From the NCBI GenBank assembly GCA_004194705.1, contig SADC01001324.1:310001-374000 (forward strand): a stretch of 64,000 nucleotides of DNA, written 5' to 3'. Both the position numbers and the translations under genes were made by a program. This DNA is from Ditylenchus dipsaci (lineage: Eukaryota; Nematoda; Chromadorea; Rhabditida; Anguinidae). How positions within the stretch are numbered: position 1 is the first letter of the stretch; each line of letters opens with the position of its first letter. Below are positions 1 through 12,924 of this stretch, piece by piece. The notes under the pieces are model-generated. The model worked only from the letters and a program-made list of their open reading frames with translations. It was not told the DNA's origin and searched no databases.

Positions 1-72
1 GATCCGAAAAGCCCGGAAATTTTCGAAAAATTGGCTCACAATCGTTTCAGATGGGCGAGTAGGATCGCGAGT

Positions 73-320
73 TACCGTATTTACTGTATTAAGTCCCCAT
101 GGGGAGTTATTTTTCAACCTCTAAAAAATCGAAAAATTTTGAGGTCGATTTTGAGATTTTTGGGTGCTCAACCAAAATCTAAAAAGTGTAATCAGGTAAA
201 CTCGCGGCAACTACGAAAACGCAAAAACAGATTTGCGAAATGTTCGCTCTAGGCTGAGATATAAGGTCCGTAGGGTGAGGACTTATTAGAGGGTGGGGAG
301 ATAATACAGTAAATACGGTA
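73..320. repeat. MITE, TACCGTATTT family, copy 1
   Basis: The copy begins TACCGTATTTACTGTATTAA and ends with the inverted form TACAGTAAATACGGTA. The interior shares words with the copies at 20966 and 26368, such as 'gggtgctcaaccaaa' and 'ctgagat'. No coding capacity is seen. Confidence 0.75.
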
Positions 321-612
321 CTTTTGATCCTAAACTCTACTCCGCCCGTTTCAAGTGCGAGTAGGATCAAGAGTAACTCTTGATCTACTGACTCTATTAA
401 CCGACCTGAATACCGCCTCTGGATATAAGGCCACCTGTTTTCAAAAAGGGTGGCCTTATATCCAGGTTTTGTTTTTTAAGTGGCAAAACCTTTTAGCTTT
501 TGAAAAACGGTCGGTAAAAATTTTTTTTTGTATTTAATCGGAATCCTTACGATATTTATGACCAGACTATAAAACAGAAACGATAAAATTTTTCAAAAAT
601 CGAGGCAAAAAA

Positions 613-3137
613 GGGGTGTACCGAAGAATTTAAAAAAATATTTGCTAAACGGCACATTTGCTAAAAAAACTTTTGCTAAAAAAATTTTGCTAAAGACATA
701 TTTGCTAAAGGCACATTTGCTAAAAAAATTTTGCTAAAGTCACATTTGCTAAAATTTCTTTTGCTAAAGTCACATTTGCTAAATTTTTTTTTGCTAAAGG
801 CAATTTGCTAATGAAATTTTTGGTAAAGGCCTTTTCTGGTCCCTTTTGTGTCACAAATATGACCATAGGGTGTTTAGGAAATCCAGGTACTTGGAACCGA
901 ACCTGTGACCAAGTCAAACGCTTGTCTTTCTATATCTAAATTATGGTAAAAAAGGTATGCGCCAGGTGGATTCGAACCAGCAACCTCTATATCAACCCTC
1001 AGGATCGCTAAGAACTTCATCCAGTGTGACCAAACCAAGTGGTCGTCCACTTGGATCGAATTTTTTTTTCGCGTTTTCGAGTTCAAAACGATTTTTCTGC
1101 ACTAATTCGACCATGCTGAAGATGGTTTGACACTGGTAAAATTACGTTTTATCGAGAAATTTTTGAGTTATGGTAAGTTCTTGATTTATCAAAATCAATT
1201 ACTCACGATAACTCAATTTTTTTTTGATAAAACGTGATTTTATAACTGTCAAACCATCTTCAGCATGGTCAATTAGTGCAGAAAAATTGTTTGAAACCCG
1301 AAAATGCGAAAAAAAATTTTGGTGCGTTATCGTTTCGTCCTTTTTTTCAAATGAAAAAAAAGGACGAAACGGTTCGTGCTTTTTTTCATTCTAAGATTGC
1401 TTGGTCCCCCTGTTGTTTTTTTTGCAAAATTTTCAGATTGTGTCTGAAGCACCCACACCACCCAAAACACCCAAAACCACCCACACCACCAAAACACCCA
1501 AACCACCCAAACCACCCAAACACCAAAACCACCCAAATTCACCAAAACTACCGAATTCACCAAAACTACCCAAACACTTCGAGCCACCGGGAAACCCCAG
1601 GTGTTGGTACTCAGGTAATGGTCCTCAGGCAGCTCAAGGTAGCTCTTCCTGGGTGGTGCTACTTCGGTGGTGGTACTCATGTAGTGGTATCCTGGGCGTT
1701 AATCGAATTGATCCACACCGAATCGGCTCACACACGAATCGGTCTACACTTTTCAAATTCGTGCATTTCGAAAAATTTTGCGGGGCTTAATTTTTCAATC
1801 TCAACCAACCAAACCAAGTGGTCGACCACTTGGAACAAAAAATTTTTCCTTTCTAGGGTCACGGGCTTATGATTACTGGTACTGATTACGGGCCAATGAT
1901 ATCACTGCGCGTGGGGGGGGGATTCTATACTGCAACCACAAGAGTTTGTCATTTCCTAGTCAGAATTTTGAAAATTTTGGAGGAATTCAAGTTTTTTAGT
2001 CTGAACCAACCAAACCAAGTGGTCGTCCACTTGGATCAAAAAAATTTTACGTTTTTCATATTCCAAAACCTGTTTTTTGGACTGATTCGGGCCCGCTGAA
2101 GATGGTTTGATAGTGGTAAATGCCGCTTTCTCGGGTATTTTTTGAGTATTGGGCAATAATTGGTTTTACCAAAATCAATTATTGCCCAAAACTCAAAAAA
2201 TACCCGAGAAAACGGCATTTTACCACTGTCAAACCATCTTCAGCGGGCCCGAATCAGTCCAGAAATTAGGTTTTGGAATATGAAAAACGTAAAAAAAAAT
2301 TTGATCCAAGTGGACGACCACTTGGTTACATTGATTCAGACTGAAAAATTTCAATTCCCGCAAAACTTTTATTTGGAGTAGTTTTGGATGGTTTAGGGTG
2401 GTTTTGGTTGGCTTTGGGTGTGTTGGGTGCTTTTGGCCATTTTTGGATGTTTTGGGTGGCTTGAGGTGGTTTTGTGTGGTTTGGGGTGGTTCGGACACAA
2501 TCTAAAAATTTTCTAAAAAACAACAGGGGGGACCAAGGCAATCATTAAATGAAATATTCTTAAATAAAAAAACAACAGGGGGGACCAAGGCAATCTTAGA
2601 ATGAAAAAAAAGGACGAAACGTCCTTTACCAAAATTTTGATCCACTTGGTTTTACCTGGTCACCCTGGATGAAGTTCTGAGCGATTCTAAGGCTTGATGT
2701 AGACGTTGATGGTTCGAATCCACATGGGCGCATACCTTATTTTTTATTATAATTTTGAGTGTTTGAGTAGCGTAGAGGTCCACATACTCATTATCAAGGT
2801 TGCTGGATCAAACCCCTCTGGGTGCAATCAGTCCCTAGTAGAAGACCTCGATTCATGGTCCTGGGGTTTTCTCGAAGTGGTTTCAGCAGTTTGGGATGGT
2901 ATGAGGTAAATCATGGATGGCCTAAAAAATTTGGGATGATTCAGACGCAATTTGAAAAATTTCGAAAAAAACAAATTTTTAGCAAATTTTTTTTCTAGCA
3001 AATGTGCCTTTAGCAAAATTTTTTTAGCAAATGTGCCTCTAGCAAATGTGCCTTTAGCAAAAAAATTTTTTAGCAAAAAGTTTTTTTAGCAAATGTGCCG
3101 TTTAGCAAATATTTTTTTAAATTCTTCGGTACACCCC
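613..3137. mobile_element. 2.5-kb palindromic foldback element inserted in an older MITE
   Basis: The left end reads GGGGTGTACCGAAGAATTTA and the right end is its inverted complement, both flanked by a run of six A. Both arms contain a degenerate unit like TTTGCTAAAGGCACA repeated tandemly (about 640-810 and 2985-3110). Further in, each arm has an ACCACCCAAA-type minisatellite (1448-1575, inverted at 2374-2500), the palindrome CCAAGTGGTCGTCCACTTGG, and tRNA-like B-box words. Remnants of a pogo-like MITE lie outside both ends (about 413-612 and 3138-3210), so this looks like a nested insertion. Partial relatives lie near 19125-19410 and 51890-53160. Long open frames here are by-products of the repeats. 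Confidence 0.7.
965..1040 (-). repeat. tRNA-like (SINE-type) fragment
   Basis: On the minus strand the segment carries GGTTCGAATCC, a match to the RNA polymerase III B box, followed by CACCTGG. A second copy lies at 2655-2732 on the plus strand, in the other arm of the palindrome. No complete cloverleaf can be drawn, so this is not a functional tRNA gene. Confidence 0.4.
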
Positions 3138-3239
3138 AAAAAAGTGCCCAACCCTAGGCGGGAACGAACTTTTGGGGGGTGCTTTTATCAAGGTTCGACT
3201 GTAAAAGGGGGCCACTTTATGGCAGAACATTAGAAATTT

Positions 3240-3400
3240 AAATGTTTGTATTCTTCGACTGCCTCACCATGTTTTTTAACTGGGCCGTGGCAAAAAAAAC
3301 TCTATATGCATTTTTTAATTAAGAGTAATTCTCGGAATCATGTCTAAGGTAAGTGAGTGCGCGCAACTTTAACTCTCAAGCAAGGGGCTTGAGGCCGGTG
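3240..3400. repeat. Dispersed repeat with GC-rich core, partial copy
   Basis: Contains 'accatgttttttaactgggccgtgg' split by small changes, then 'ggaatcatgtctaaggtaag' and 'gtgcgcgca'. It matches the copies at 17635-17925, 30040-30300 and 31755-32045. The second half of the unit is missing here. Confidence 0.6.
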
Positions 3401-3729
3401 TTACTTTTTCGTAGTACCAAAATACTTATTTCTAGTACCAAAATTTTTATTTTTTTGAGCTTTTCTCTTTTTCTCCTCACTTTGTAGGGCTACCAGACAA
3501 TTCTAATATTTTAGAATTTGTCGCGCGACATTTTCTAATATTTTTAGAATTTGTCGTGCGACATTTTCTAATATTTTTAGAATTTGTCGCGCGATATTTT
3601 TCTCATATTTTTAGAATTTTTTCGGGGTCTTTCTGTTAAGAAATCTTTTTTTCAGTTGTTTCAATTATGAATGTGCATGCCTCTGCAGTCTGATAATTGA
3701 CTGTATTAAATTATTTTAGTTTTGCTGTG

Positions 3730-5395
3730 ATGAGCTCAAGTGATTCTGAAGATCAAGAGATTAGCTTTTTATCCAAAACCAAATACAACAGCAAGAAACA
3801 AACAGGGCTGGAAAGAGCGTAATATGGTCTAACAGATACCGCTACATTTTTGCTCGGGTATCAACTCGTGTTTCGAATGCCTGAAATACAAAAAATCTTT
3901 AGGAAAGTACCAAGATGCAGGGGATATGCTTTTTTAATTGCTGCAAAAGGTCAAGACCTTCAAGGTATTTATAAGAATTGCAAAGGGAAGGATTTGTCAA
4001 AGTGGGTAGCCGCCTCTTCCATCTCACGAAGCGCCACAACCATGAACCTAAGTCAGGTGAATTTGAGGTCAGTACCTACTGTGCATTTTAGTGATTTTTT
4101 CTTTAATTTGCTCAGATACGGCAAAAATTGCAAGCAGGATATGATGTAGCTGAAGCTTCTCCTCTTTCAAAAACTAAAAGCATCGTCCGTTCAATAAAAA
4201 GGGGACCAGCAGGCAGATAAGAGCACGTATACCGAAGGATGCAAGCATTGCTAGACAAATTCAGCGGAAAAAGAACAAGGTAGTTATGTTTTCAGATAGT
4301 GTGTCTACAAATATCCTGCACTGTTTCAGATAAATGCTTCTATGATTGATACTAAGAAAGCGAGTGAAATGCAAGTGCCCTCAGCTATGCAAAAAACAGA
4401 AGATGATCAACAGTTCCTGAGGTACGACTCGCGAACGCAAGAACCTGGTGAACTGACATTAGACTGGATGTATTTCTCCAGGTTCTTTCTTAACGCTGTC
4501 TGTTTTCGATCTGCCGTGGATAATGGTCTGGATGTCTCCGTTTGGTCACCAGCTTTTGCAACGAACTTTACTGATTGCTTTTGACGCCACCTATACAAAG
4601 TCTCCAAGAGGATTTCTGCAGGTAGATACCCTGTTCTGGTTCAAAGCGTATGCAATCATTCATTTGTAGTATCTTACAATGCATGCATTTGTCGATGGAC
4701 GCTTTCTACCTGTCGTTTTTGTTTGGATGAAGAACAAGGACAACCTTAGCTACCAGTGAGTCTTTCAAGAAGTTTTACTTCACCGGCAGAGGACTATAAT
4801 ATTACATATTACCATATTACATATTAGATTTCGAGCGAGCTCCTGCAAATGTACTCACTTCGCTGTTTCCTAATGCCATGCCACCAAGTGTGCGTTCCAC
4901 TTGTGTCAATCAAATCGAAAGTAGGCTCGCGGGCATGGAATGAGTGACTTCTACAAGAATAATGACTTGCGCAATTGGATCGTACTATTCTCAAAGCTTA
5001 GATATTTGCCTAAGAAAGATGTCATCTGGGGTTCATTGCGCTCATCTTTGCTTTTCAAAATCTTATCGATGCAGGAGCCGCAAATGAGGACTATAAAAAT
5101 CGTGCCAAAGGTATAAGTTATCATACTCAATCTTACTGAATCAATATGACGTTTATTTAGCCTTTATTGATTATTTTCAAAAACATATCTTTTCCGTGGT
5201 ACTGGTTGCAGGATGCAGCCTGCTCTGTTTCCCATTCATCAATGGAACGTCAATGAATACATTCGCAAGCAGCTTCCTGTCACAAACAATTCTGTGGAAT
5301 CATGGAATCGAGACTACAAAGCTCACTTCGCTGGAGAGGAAAGGCAGATCGCAGTAAGGTTATACAGTTTCAAATCACAGAAGAAGAAGCAGTAA
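3730..5395 (+). mobile_element. MULE-type transposase with FLYWCH zinc finger, interrupted
   Basis: I read a split and damaged coding region. An acidic start (MSSSDSEDQE) is followed by a FLYWCH-like finger ending KRHNHEPKSGEFE. Then come [20 protein letters not shown], a transposase core with FDATYTKSPRGFLQ joined to MHAFVDGRFLPVVFVWMKNK, DFERAPANVLTSLFPNA, and a C-terminal part with WNVNEYIRKQLPVTNNSVES. This order is typical of Mutator-like transposases with an N-terminal FLYWCH domain. At least three gaps have introns with GT and AG ends (about 4054-4106, 4280-4330, 4621-4669), and joining them keeps the frame. Other breaks remain, for example a stop after the N-terminal part. Terminal repeats of the element were not found. 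It could be a domesticated gene, but decay is more likely. Confidence 0.75.
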
Positions 5396-5531
5396 GACAC
5401 ACAATTGAAAGGTTTTTTTTCATAACCTCGATCTATTTCACCTTTATCTCACTGTTTGAGGCATGAGGACAAGCCTGAGGAACTAGATGTAATTTTCTTA
5501 GAATGACAACAAAACTTCTCTATCAATAAAA

Positions 5532-5880
5532 TTACTCTTCAAAGAAGTCTTCTTTTACATCTTTACTAGCTAAAATTTTCTTCGCTATTTGTCGTAAGTA
5601 GGCATCTACTTTTGCCTTCATTTCCTCAGAATCATCATCTAATATGGCATTAGTTGCTACGTCAATGGCGATGTTGATGCCCACTAGACTTAACAGCTTT
5701 TTGCCAAGCTGTTCTCCACTTTTAGCACTGCAATATTGCAAGAATTTTCGTCAAAAAACCTACAATTGTTTTATTCAATTTTTATCATAATAGTAGCTCA
5801 AGAAAATAGATCATACCTTGAGAACCGCCTTCGGTTCAAGTTCCAGTAAACCGCTGGTAGCAGATGCCTCAGCTTGCTTT
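5532..5880 (-). CDS. Possible 3' exons of an unrecognised gene
   Basis: An open frame ends at 5532 with an acidic tail (KDVKEDFFEE). Its exon would start at 5727, right after an acceptor ending TTGCAG. A possible upstream exon ends at 5817 with a GTATGA donor, and the two join in frame. The sequence is helical-looking (GKKLLSLVGINIAIDVATNA, then MKAKVDAYLRQIAKKILASK). I do not recognise the family. No start codon or upstream exons were identified, and it could be a remnant of a repeat. Confidence 0.3.
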
Positions 5881-5939
5881 GCAATTATTGCAAAAAAAAA
5901 TAAATTATTGCAAAAAAATTACAAACATGACTAATTTCT

Positions 5940-6050
5940 CTCCGGTGGCCGGCGCTCCGGCGGCGGCGAAATTTTCAAAATGGAGGCGGCGGCGCTCATT
6001 TTCGAAAGCACCCGGCGGAGGCGGCGGCGCTTTTCATTTTTTTGGGGAAC
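5940..6050. repeat. GC-rich repeat island
   Basis: A short block made of 'ggcggcg' and 'ccggtggccggcgc' words stands out from AT-rich surroundings. A second GC-rich block at about 6440-6510 has nested palindromes of 'cccggtg' and 'gggccgg'. Both look like ends or relics of transposons. No gene is seen. Confidence 0.5.
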
Positions 6051-6623
6051 GTGCAAGTATGGCTATAGCCCTCACAACCACCCCCCCCCCTGCCTTCGCC
6101 CATGGTGGTAGTACTCAGATAGTAGTACTTTTTTATCAGGAGGTACTACCAAGGTTCCCAATTTACAGTGCCTATACGTATAGCATGAAAGTATAGCATA
6201 GTCTTCAGGAAATATTAGCCAGGTTTTCAAGTGGTGTTACCTATATACATGAGGGGTCGTAGCAAAAGATCGTTGAGTTGCAAAAGTATGAAACGAGATA
6301 CTGTTCGTATTGCACATTTTCTAATGAATTAAAAATCCTTTTCAAACGGAAAAAATCATTCGAAAAATATAATATAATTTTCAGGAAAATGAATTTTTTT
6401 CGATGAAAGGTTAGACATTTTAGGGCGCATTAGATACACCGGGCCTACCGGGCCGCAGGCCGAAAGATTTGAGGCCCGGTGTCGGGCCGGCCCGTGCCCA
6501 GCCTTGGCTACTTCACAATTCCTTAGTTTCTCTTTCTCTCTTTGGGTGTGAACTTGAGGGAAATCACATGCTCAGAGATCATGAAAGTTCACGAGTCAAA
6601 AAAATAATGCATTAAATTTTTAG

Positions 6624-9600
6624 GATATGTATTCGCTTGTCATCGCTGATCTAGAAAAATACATTCACAAAAATGTCGGTTTAGCTGAATATCTGACAAG
6701 ATTGCAGCAAAGTGGCAAAGAACTTTTTATGATCACCAATTCACCTTTTACTTTCATGTAAGTATCTTTGTGTGTGATTTGTAATTTTTTCTTGTGTGAT
6801 TTGTTACTTTTTCTACAGTTGATTTTTGCTAATCTGGGACTTCCGAGTGAAATTGAGAAATCGGCGAGCAAACGAAAATTCTAACATTTCGCAAAAATTC
6901 GCCTACACTTTTTTACGCAAAAGCTAAAATTAGAGTATACCATTGTTTTTTGGCCCTATACGAGAGGAGGACAGTTTTTTGCCTTTGTTCCACTGTAGAT
7001 TTTTTGTGAAATTTTAGGCGTTAGTCTTGGGCAAGGGTTGGCCAGCGTATGTTAGGATAGACTCGAACATGAATTCAAGATATTAGTCTAAGATATGTCT
7101 GAGTGCGTCCTAACATACGCTGGCTTAACCTTGCCTAAACCTAAATCCTAAAATTTCACAAAAAAGCAACAGGGAGACACGGCTTTTCAAGCCGTTCACT
7201 TCGCCCTTTTGAAAAAAAGTTTTGCGGGAAATAGAAAAATTCCTCAAATTTGACTAGAAAAACGTGTTTCGGACTTAAAACGGTTTCTAGTTTAGTAAAT
7301 TCTGTATTTTAAAATGTGATCTGTATTTTCTGAAAGGGGAGATTCTGTAATGCAAACATCCGCATCTACATGCAAAAAAGTTGCATTTTAACTTTTTGTT
7401 GAGTATTTGACCTAAGATCTGGACTTTCGTCTGACTTTTATTAAAAATGCCTTGAAATTCTGATATTCACGACCAAATTTTCGAAATTCTGTTCGACTAG
7501 TGTCTAGAGCAGATTCAGGGCCAAATTTTGGTTTAAAAATTGTTGCAAAAAATGCAAAACTTGGGGTCTCCAAATTCAAAATAAGTTTAATTTAATTTTT
7601 GCCTTGTATTTGACCTAAATTCTGGATTTTCATCGGGCCTGCAGTCAAAATTTTTTGGTAAAAGTTTTAAAATTTGATTTCTATGACCTACGTCTAATTT
7701 TTAATTTCACGTCGAATGAGCTTATAATAAAAAATAGAATTTTTTTTTGAAAAATCGATGGTGTCAGTGGGTATGGTCGGACTCGTGACCGTGAAGAATA
7801 ATTTAAGTCAATTTGAAAAGCCGTGGGAGACAAGTCAGAAAAACTGTTATCCTCTCGGATAGGGCCGTCTTTTTAGCTTGCAATAAGCGCATAATTGTTA
7901 GGCGCAGTATAGGTTAGGACCAACTTCTGTGCTTCGAGAAAAATTTTAGTTTATAGGGTGGAGCAAGACAAAAATTGAGCTGGGAACCAACAAAAGCGAA
8001 ACTTTTAGCTTTCTATTGAATTTTCCCAGAAATTATTGATAGTTGACTTGGTAAAATTTCAACTTTTTCACTCTAACGATATTTTTAGGAACAAAGGAAT
8101 GACCTATATGTTGGGTGAGCAATGGAGAAGTCTATTTAAATACATTGTAGTTTCCGCCAAAAAACCAACCTTCTTCCAAAGCAATAGACCCTTCAGGCTC
8201 TACAATGAAACAACAGACACATTATCATACGAAAAAATTACGCAACTGGAGTCGGATAAAATTTATGCTGGAGTATTTTTTTCATCTATACTATTGTCGA
8301 CCCTAGTAGCGAATACCCGCCCATAAATTTTTCCTTTCAAAACTTAAGTAAAGAGTACCCAAATATATGTCCTAGACCCCAGAAAAAGTGCGTAAACTAT
8401 TTATTAGTCAGAACTTCCGTATGCTGCCCTACCCGGAGCCTAAGGCCAAGCCTAAACACATTGTTCCAAAGGGTAGTTACAGCGATTTTTGAAAAGTCAG
8501 ATTTGGAGGCGGTTATTCTCTACTAGCGCCCAATTTCCCTAAAGAAATATTTTAGGGCAATATATCCGAATTTGCACAAAAAGCCACTTTCCGGAAACCT
8601 GGAGTTCTCTATTTTGGCGACCACATTTATTCGGACCTCGCAGACCCGAAAAGGTTGAGGTGGCAAACAGCTGCGATTGTCCAGAGCTAGCCAGGGAGAT
8701 TCGAATTCAAGACCATGAGTATTGGAGGAAGTTAGGTGGTTGGAGACATTAACACATCTCATTGAAAACCACCAGAAATATGCGGATGTGGATGCAGACA
8801 CGCTTAATATAATCCGCCAATGGGCTGCTGAAGAAAGTCATAAGGTAAATTGGCTTTAAAAAGACGCAAACTACTAACAAACTTTTTAGGGAGCAGATAA
8901 AGGCGCTCTTCAACCCTAATTTTGGCTCGATGTTCAGAAGTATGCATTTATTTTTTACACCGTATATGCTCTAATAGTTCCCTTGATATGTTCCACTATA
9001 TGCCATATTCTCTCAAACATAAGTTCACTGACTCCTTCACTCTCTCTTAGATACCAAAACTAGGGAAGTGAAGCATGCTTTATCAACTTAGCTTTATTAA
9101 ATAGAGCAGGGTTCTCATATGTACTTTATTTAAAGATTTTTACTATATTCTGCACCCTAAATCTGCAGAAATTTTGAGATTTCACATCGAAATCTTTATT
9201 TTTGGTACTTAAATCTCAACAAGCAAGCACTTGATACAATGGCACTTTTTCACGAAAAATGATTAAATGTACTTTATTTCGAAATTTTTAATGAGAGCCC
9301 AGACATAGAGTCAAAAAACTTCTTAAGGTTGGGATTTTTTTGAAAGTTAAAAAATAGATGGCCATGCTCATCTATTGAAAAGATTTTAAAATGCCTCGAA
9401 ATTGCATGAAAACTAAAAGAAGAAAGCCGGCCCCAAAATTGAAGGAACCTTCCGAAAAACAACATGGGCCCTACATGAGAAGAGGGATGTTTTTCGCCAT
9501 GGTACGCCATGTTGTGTTTTTGTTACCAGGATTTTCATTATTCTCAACAAGATTTTTCCGAACCATCTTTTATAGCGAAAGATATACTTTTTTGTATGGA

Positions 9601-10173
9601 TAAAATCTTTTATAAAAGCAACGAAACACAATAGGGAGAAACAAAGCAAAAAGCACTCCATTTTTCATGTATGGACAAGCTACATTGAAATAATTCTATG
9701 AGTCCACAAATATCGTAGCACAGTGGCAACAAATAAATGTATTTAGATAAAAAAATCAATTAAATATAAGGGAAGGGAAATTGAGAAAAAAAGTTATTTT
9801 GAGCGCATTTTGTCAATTTGGAGGCGGGTAAATAATAGAGTATATACGGTATATCACTGGTGATTCACGGTGGTGAAAACTCCAAAAATTTCAGCATTCC
9901 ACGATATGAGCTTTTTTTGCCGTCGGTTGAGGTTTATTTAGCAATTGTTGTTTGCATTGAACACAAGTATTGTCATTTAGCCGACTATCTGACATTTATA
10001 CAAGCCGCCTGCCTAACCTCTTTGCCTACACTGATGAACACACATTTTTTCCAAAGAGAACTAGCCTGCCACACGAGATAAACATAAGTATCAACGTTCC
10101 GGACATGCCTTTGTGTTCCAGCAAAGCCGAAGATACAAATCTTGCTGACTCCAATAGTTTAGATCAAAATTGA
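6624..10173 (+). CDS. 5'-nucleotidase domain-containing protein (NT5DC/NT5C2 family), 3' part
   Basis: HAD-superfamily cytosolic 5'-nucleotidase. Six exons: 6624-6757, 8089-8272, 8556-8844, 8894-8939, 9895-9931, 9981-10173. Diagnostic pieces are SGKELFMITNSPFTF joined to NKGMTYMLGEQWRSLF, then SAKKPTFFQSNRPFR, LYFGDHIYSDLAD (the acidic HAD motif), QIKALFNPNFGSMFR, FCRRL joined to SRLSDIYTSR, and FFPKRTSLPHE. All junction phases agree, including the 37- and 46-base exons. Exon 3 lacks one base near 8681 and one near 8724. AATAAA follows at 10217, 44 bases after the stop. Exons for the N-terminal half, with the nucleophile motif, were not found. They may lie beyond the transposon-filled upstream region. 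The exact paralogue is unsure. Confidence 0.85.
7011..7165. repeat. Hairpin repeat in NT5DC intron
   Basis: 'tttgtgaaattttagg' and 'cagcgtatgttagga' recur in inverted form at 7110-7165. The rest of the intron (6758-8088) is AT-rich with no coding signal seen. Confidence 0.6.
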
Positions 10174-10239
10174 ATTTTAACAGATACCATAGATTTAAAG
10201 AGCCAAAGATTGGTAAAATAAAATGTAAGAAGACTGAAC

Positions 10240-10680
10240 TAAACCTTTAAAGGGAGCATAGGCGTACCCATAAAGGGGGCTAACCGGGCTATAGACCCTC
10301 CATGGGTAGGCCTATGCTCCCAGGATTTTTTCAGCCTTTTTAGCCTTTTTAGATCCCCCCGTCAGCCTTTTTAGACCTTTTAGATCCTTTCCTCCCGTCA
10401 GAAATCCTCTGTACGCCTATGAAAGGGAGGGTAGTGAACTTTCTATACCGTAATGTTTCTAATAGAAGCCCCGGGGCTTCTATTTTTCAGCATGTCTCTG
10501 TTTTGATATCTCCCACTTTGATACGATCAAACCTGTATATTACGACACCTCTTTGGACCGACCCTATGTGTCTCTATATCGAGGGCAAGTTTTGTTGAAT
10601 TTTTTGATGACTAACGCAAAAAGTTGTCGTTATATGGGGGTGTCGTTGTAACTAAAGTCGACTGTATGACACTGTTTTTT
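10240..10680. repeat. Hairpins and degraded MITE ends downstream of NT5DC
   Basis: 'gagcataggcgtaccca' is mirrored by 'tgggtaggcctatgctc' at about 10257-10320. A TACCGTA-type end with an 'agaagccccggggcttct' palindrome lies at 10446-10490. Pogo-like ends occur near 10525 and 10668 (gtcgactgta). No gene is seen from 10174 to about 12900. Confidence 0.5.
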
Positions 10681-11359
10681 ATTTCTTTGCAACTTCTGAG
10701 AAGTCGTACTGCTAGGCAGTTAAGAATTCATCCCGAACAATTAAACAAGAGAGAGAGAGAGTGTAACAAAAAGAGTGGAAAATCTACATATAGTATTATC
10801 GAGGTGAAGCTCCGTAACGCTTTTTTGCATTTTTGCTTTTTAATCGAATTTTTCAACGCTTTCCAGCCCCGTATCTATATGTTATTCCGATAGAGTTTTT
10901 CAAGACGCATCCTTTGCGCTATTGTACAGAACTCCGACACGGTGCATTGCTGGTCAATATAGCAAATAAACCTACCATAGGTAAATTTATTGAGGTCACA
11001 GGTTCAAATCTGGGTGGTAGCAAACACCTTTTTCGGTAAAAGTAGACGTTCAAAATCGTTAAAGCGTTTGCGCCACTTTGGATGGATAAGAAAACCACCA
11101 CCAGGTGCCCAGGCAGCAGAAGTTTTGCGATATTGAGGAAAAGACTGTCGAAACAGAATTGACAAAAACATTAAAAATAGGGCTGAAAAATGTCTGACCA
11201 AGCTAGCGAACGAACTTTTTGGGGTGGAATTGGAATATTTTGAAGGCGGGTGCCAAGTCAATTCAAAAAATATTATTTCGAAATGCAAATTTGTTAAGCC
11301 CCCTTGTTATACGGTGGCCACAATGGAGGTGCGAGGTAGCGATAGACTTTAAATAAATA

Positions 11360-11780
11360 CAGTCAAACCTCGATATAGTGGCCCCCACCTCAAGTTCGTT
11401 CCCACCTAGGGTCCGACACTTTTTTTAACCCCATTTTTGAAATAATTTATCGATTCTGTTTTGACAGTCTGGTCGCAAAATCGTAAGGATTCCGATTTCG
11501 CCGATTGTTTTTTAAAAACTAAATAGTTTTTGCATTTAAAAAGCAAAACCTCGATATAGTGGCCCCCTTAAAAAATTAGAGGGCCACTATATCGAGGTTT
11601 TGCTTTTTAAATGCAAAAACTATTTAGTTTTTAAAAAACGATGGCAAATCGGAATCCTTACGATATTTGCGACCACTGTCAAAACAGAATCGATAAATTA
11701 TTTCAAAAATGGGTTAAAAAAGTGTCGGACCCTAGGTGGGAACGAACTTGAGGTGGGGCCACTATATCGAGGTTTGACTG
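11360..11780. mobile_element. Pogo/Tigger-like MITE, near-perfect palindrome
   Basis: It starts CAGTCAAACCTCGATATAGT and ends with the inverted complement. TA sits on both sides, the target duplication used by pogo and Tigger elements. The two arms pair along almost all of the 421 bases. The centre contains a second inverted copy of the same terminal sequence, so the element is a palindrome within a palindrome. It has no coding capacity. Confidence 0.85.
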
Positions 11781-12924
11781 TATTGAAAAGTATGGTGAAA
11801 ATGAGGTACGCACTCAAGTTGATTCGAGCCAGCGGGGTCACGGCGTGTCAAATTTGAAAAACGCGAATAGGAGATTTTCTGTCTGAGACAAAAATCAGAA
11901 TATTGTCAAAAATTTCTTCATTTTCGACAAATTGCATGTTGAACTAAGTTAGTGGGTTTATACATTTTTTTCACACTTGTTCATCCATGTTTAGGCTCAA
12001 ATAAAAGCTAGGGCTACAAGACGAATTTTAAATCTGGAAAATAAAGCCATCTTTTTTGCTATTCAAGCAAAGTTTTAGTATGTTAATTTTTACCCCAAAT
12101 GCCGGTTTTCTCAATTTCAATGATTTTATTTAAAATTTTTCGAATTTTGACAAACAATTCATAAATCTGAAAGTTCAGAGTCTGGGCTTTCTGATCCACG
12201 TAAGACGTTTTCGAATTATCAGCACTTGTAATTTCCCTGCGAACCAGATTTTTAAATTTTTTTTTATCAAATATTTTTGATTTTTTTAGAAATGAGTGAT
12301 TAGCAGCGATTTTAATAACTTTTTGATGATGTTGAGAATTCAAACAAAAGCTACAAGTCTCAGCTTTCGTTTAAATATTTCACATCACCAATAAGTCGTT
12401 AAAATCAATGCTAATTACTCATTTCTATAAACTTTTCAAAAATGTCTATAGAAAAAATTTAAAATGTGGTCCGCAGAAAATTACAAGTGCTGATAATTTT
12501 AAAAACGTCGAAAGAAACTTTTTTCAAACAACAGGGAGGACCAAGGCAGTTTTTAGGGTTGTTTTTAGATTGTGTCCCGTCGACTGTACCCTCAAACCGC
12601 CTTGACACACCCAAACCAAACTTAAAAAAAAATTTCTTTAAAACAAAAAATAACATATTTTTCTAATTTAAAATTGTGTAAGGAATTAGGTTTTTCAGGA
12701 CCAAAACTGCGATTTTACCTACGCAAACCACAACACCTAGATAGGTACCTCCTGGTCCGGTGGATATCCACCTGGATGGCCTGAAAAGTAAAAGTTGCTC
12801 AAATATAACAAAAATCATACTTTCTTATGTAAAAATTATGCAGTTGGAATAATTGTCTCACTACTTTTCCACAAAAATCATATTTCTTTTCAACAATTGC
12901 CGTAGCCATAGCCGTCACCATTTA

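Noticed and set aside
1276..1872. Long open frame rich in proline, histidine and threonine
   Set aside because: It is produced by the ACCACCCAAA minisatellite, and the opposite strand is equally open.
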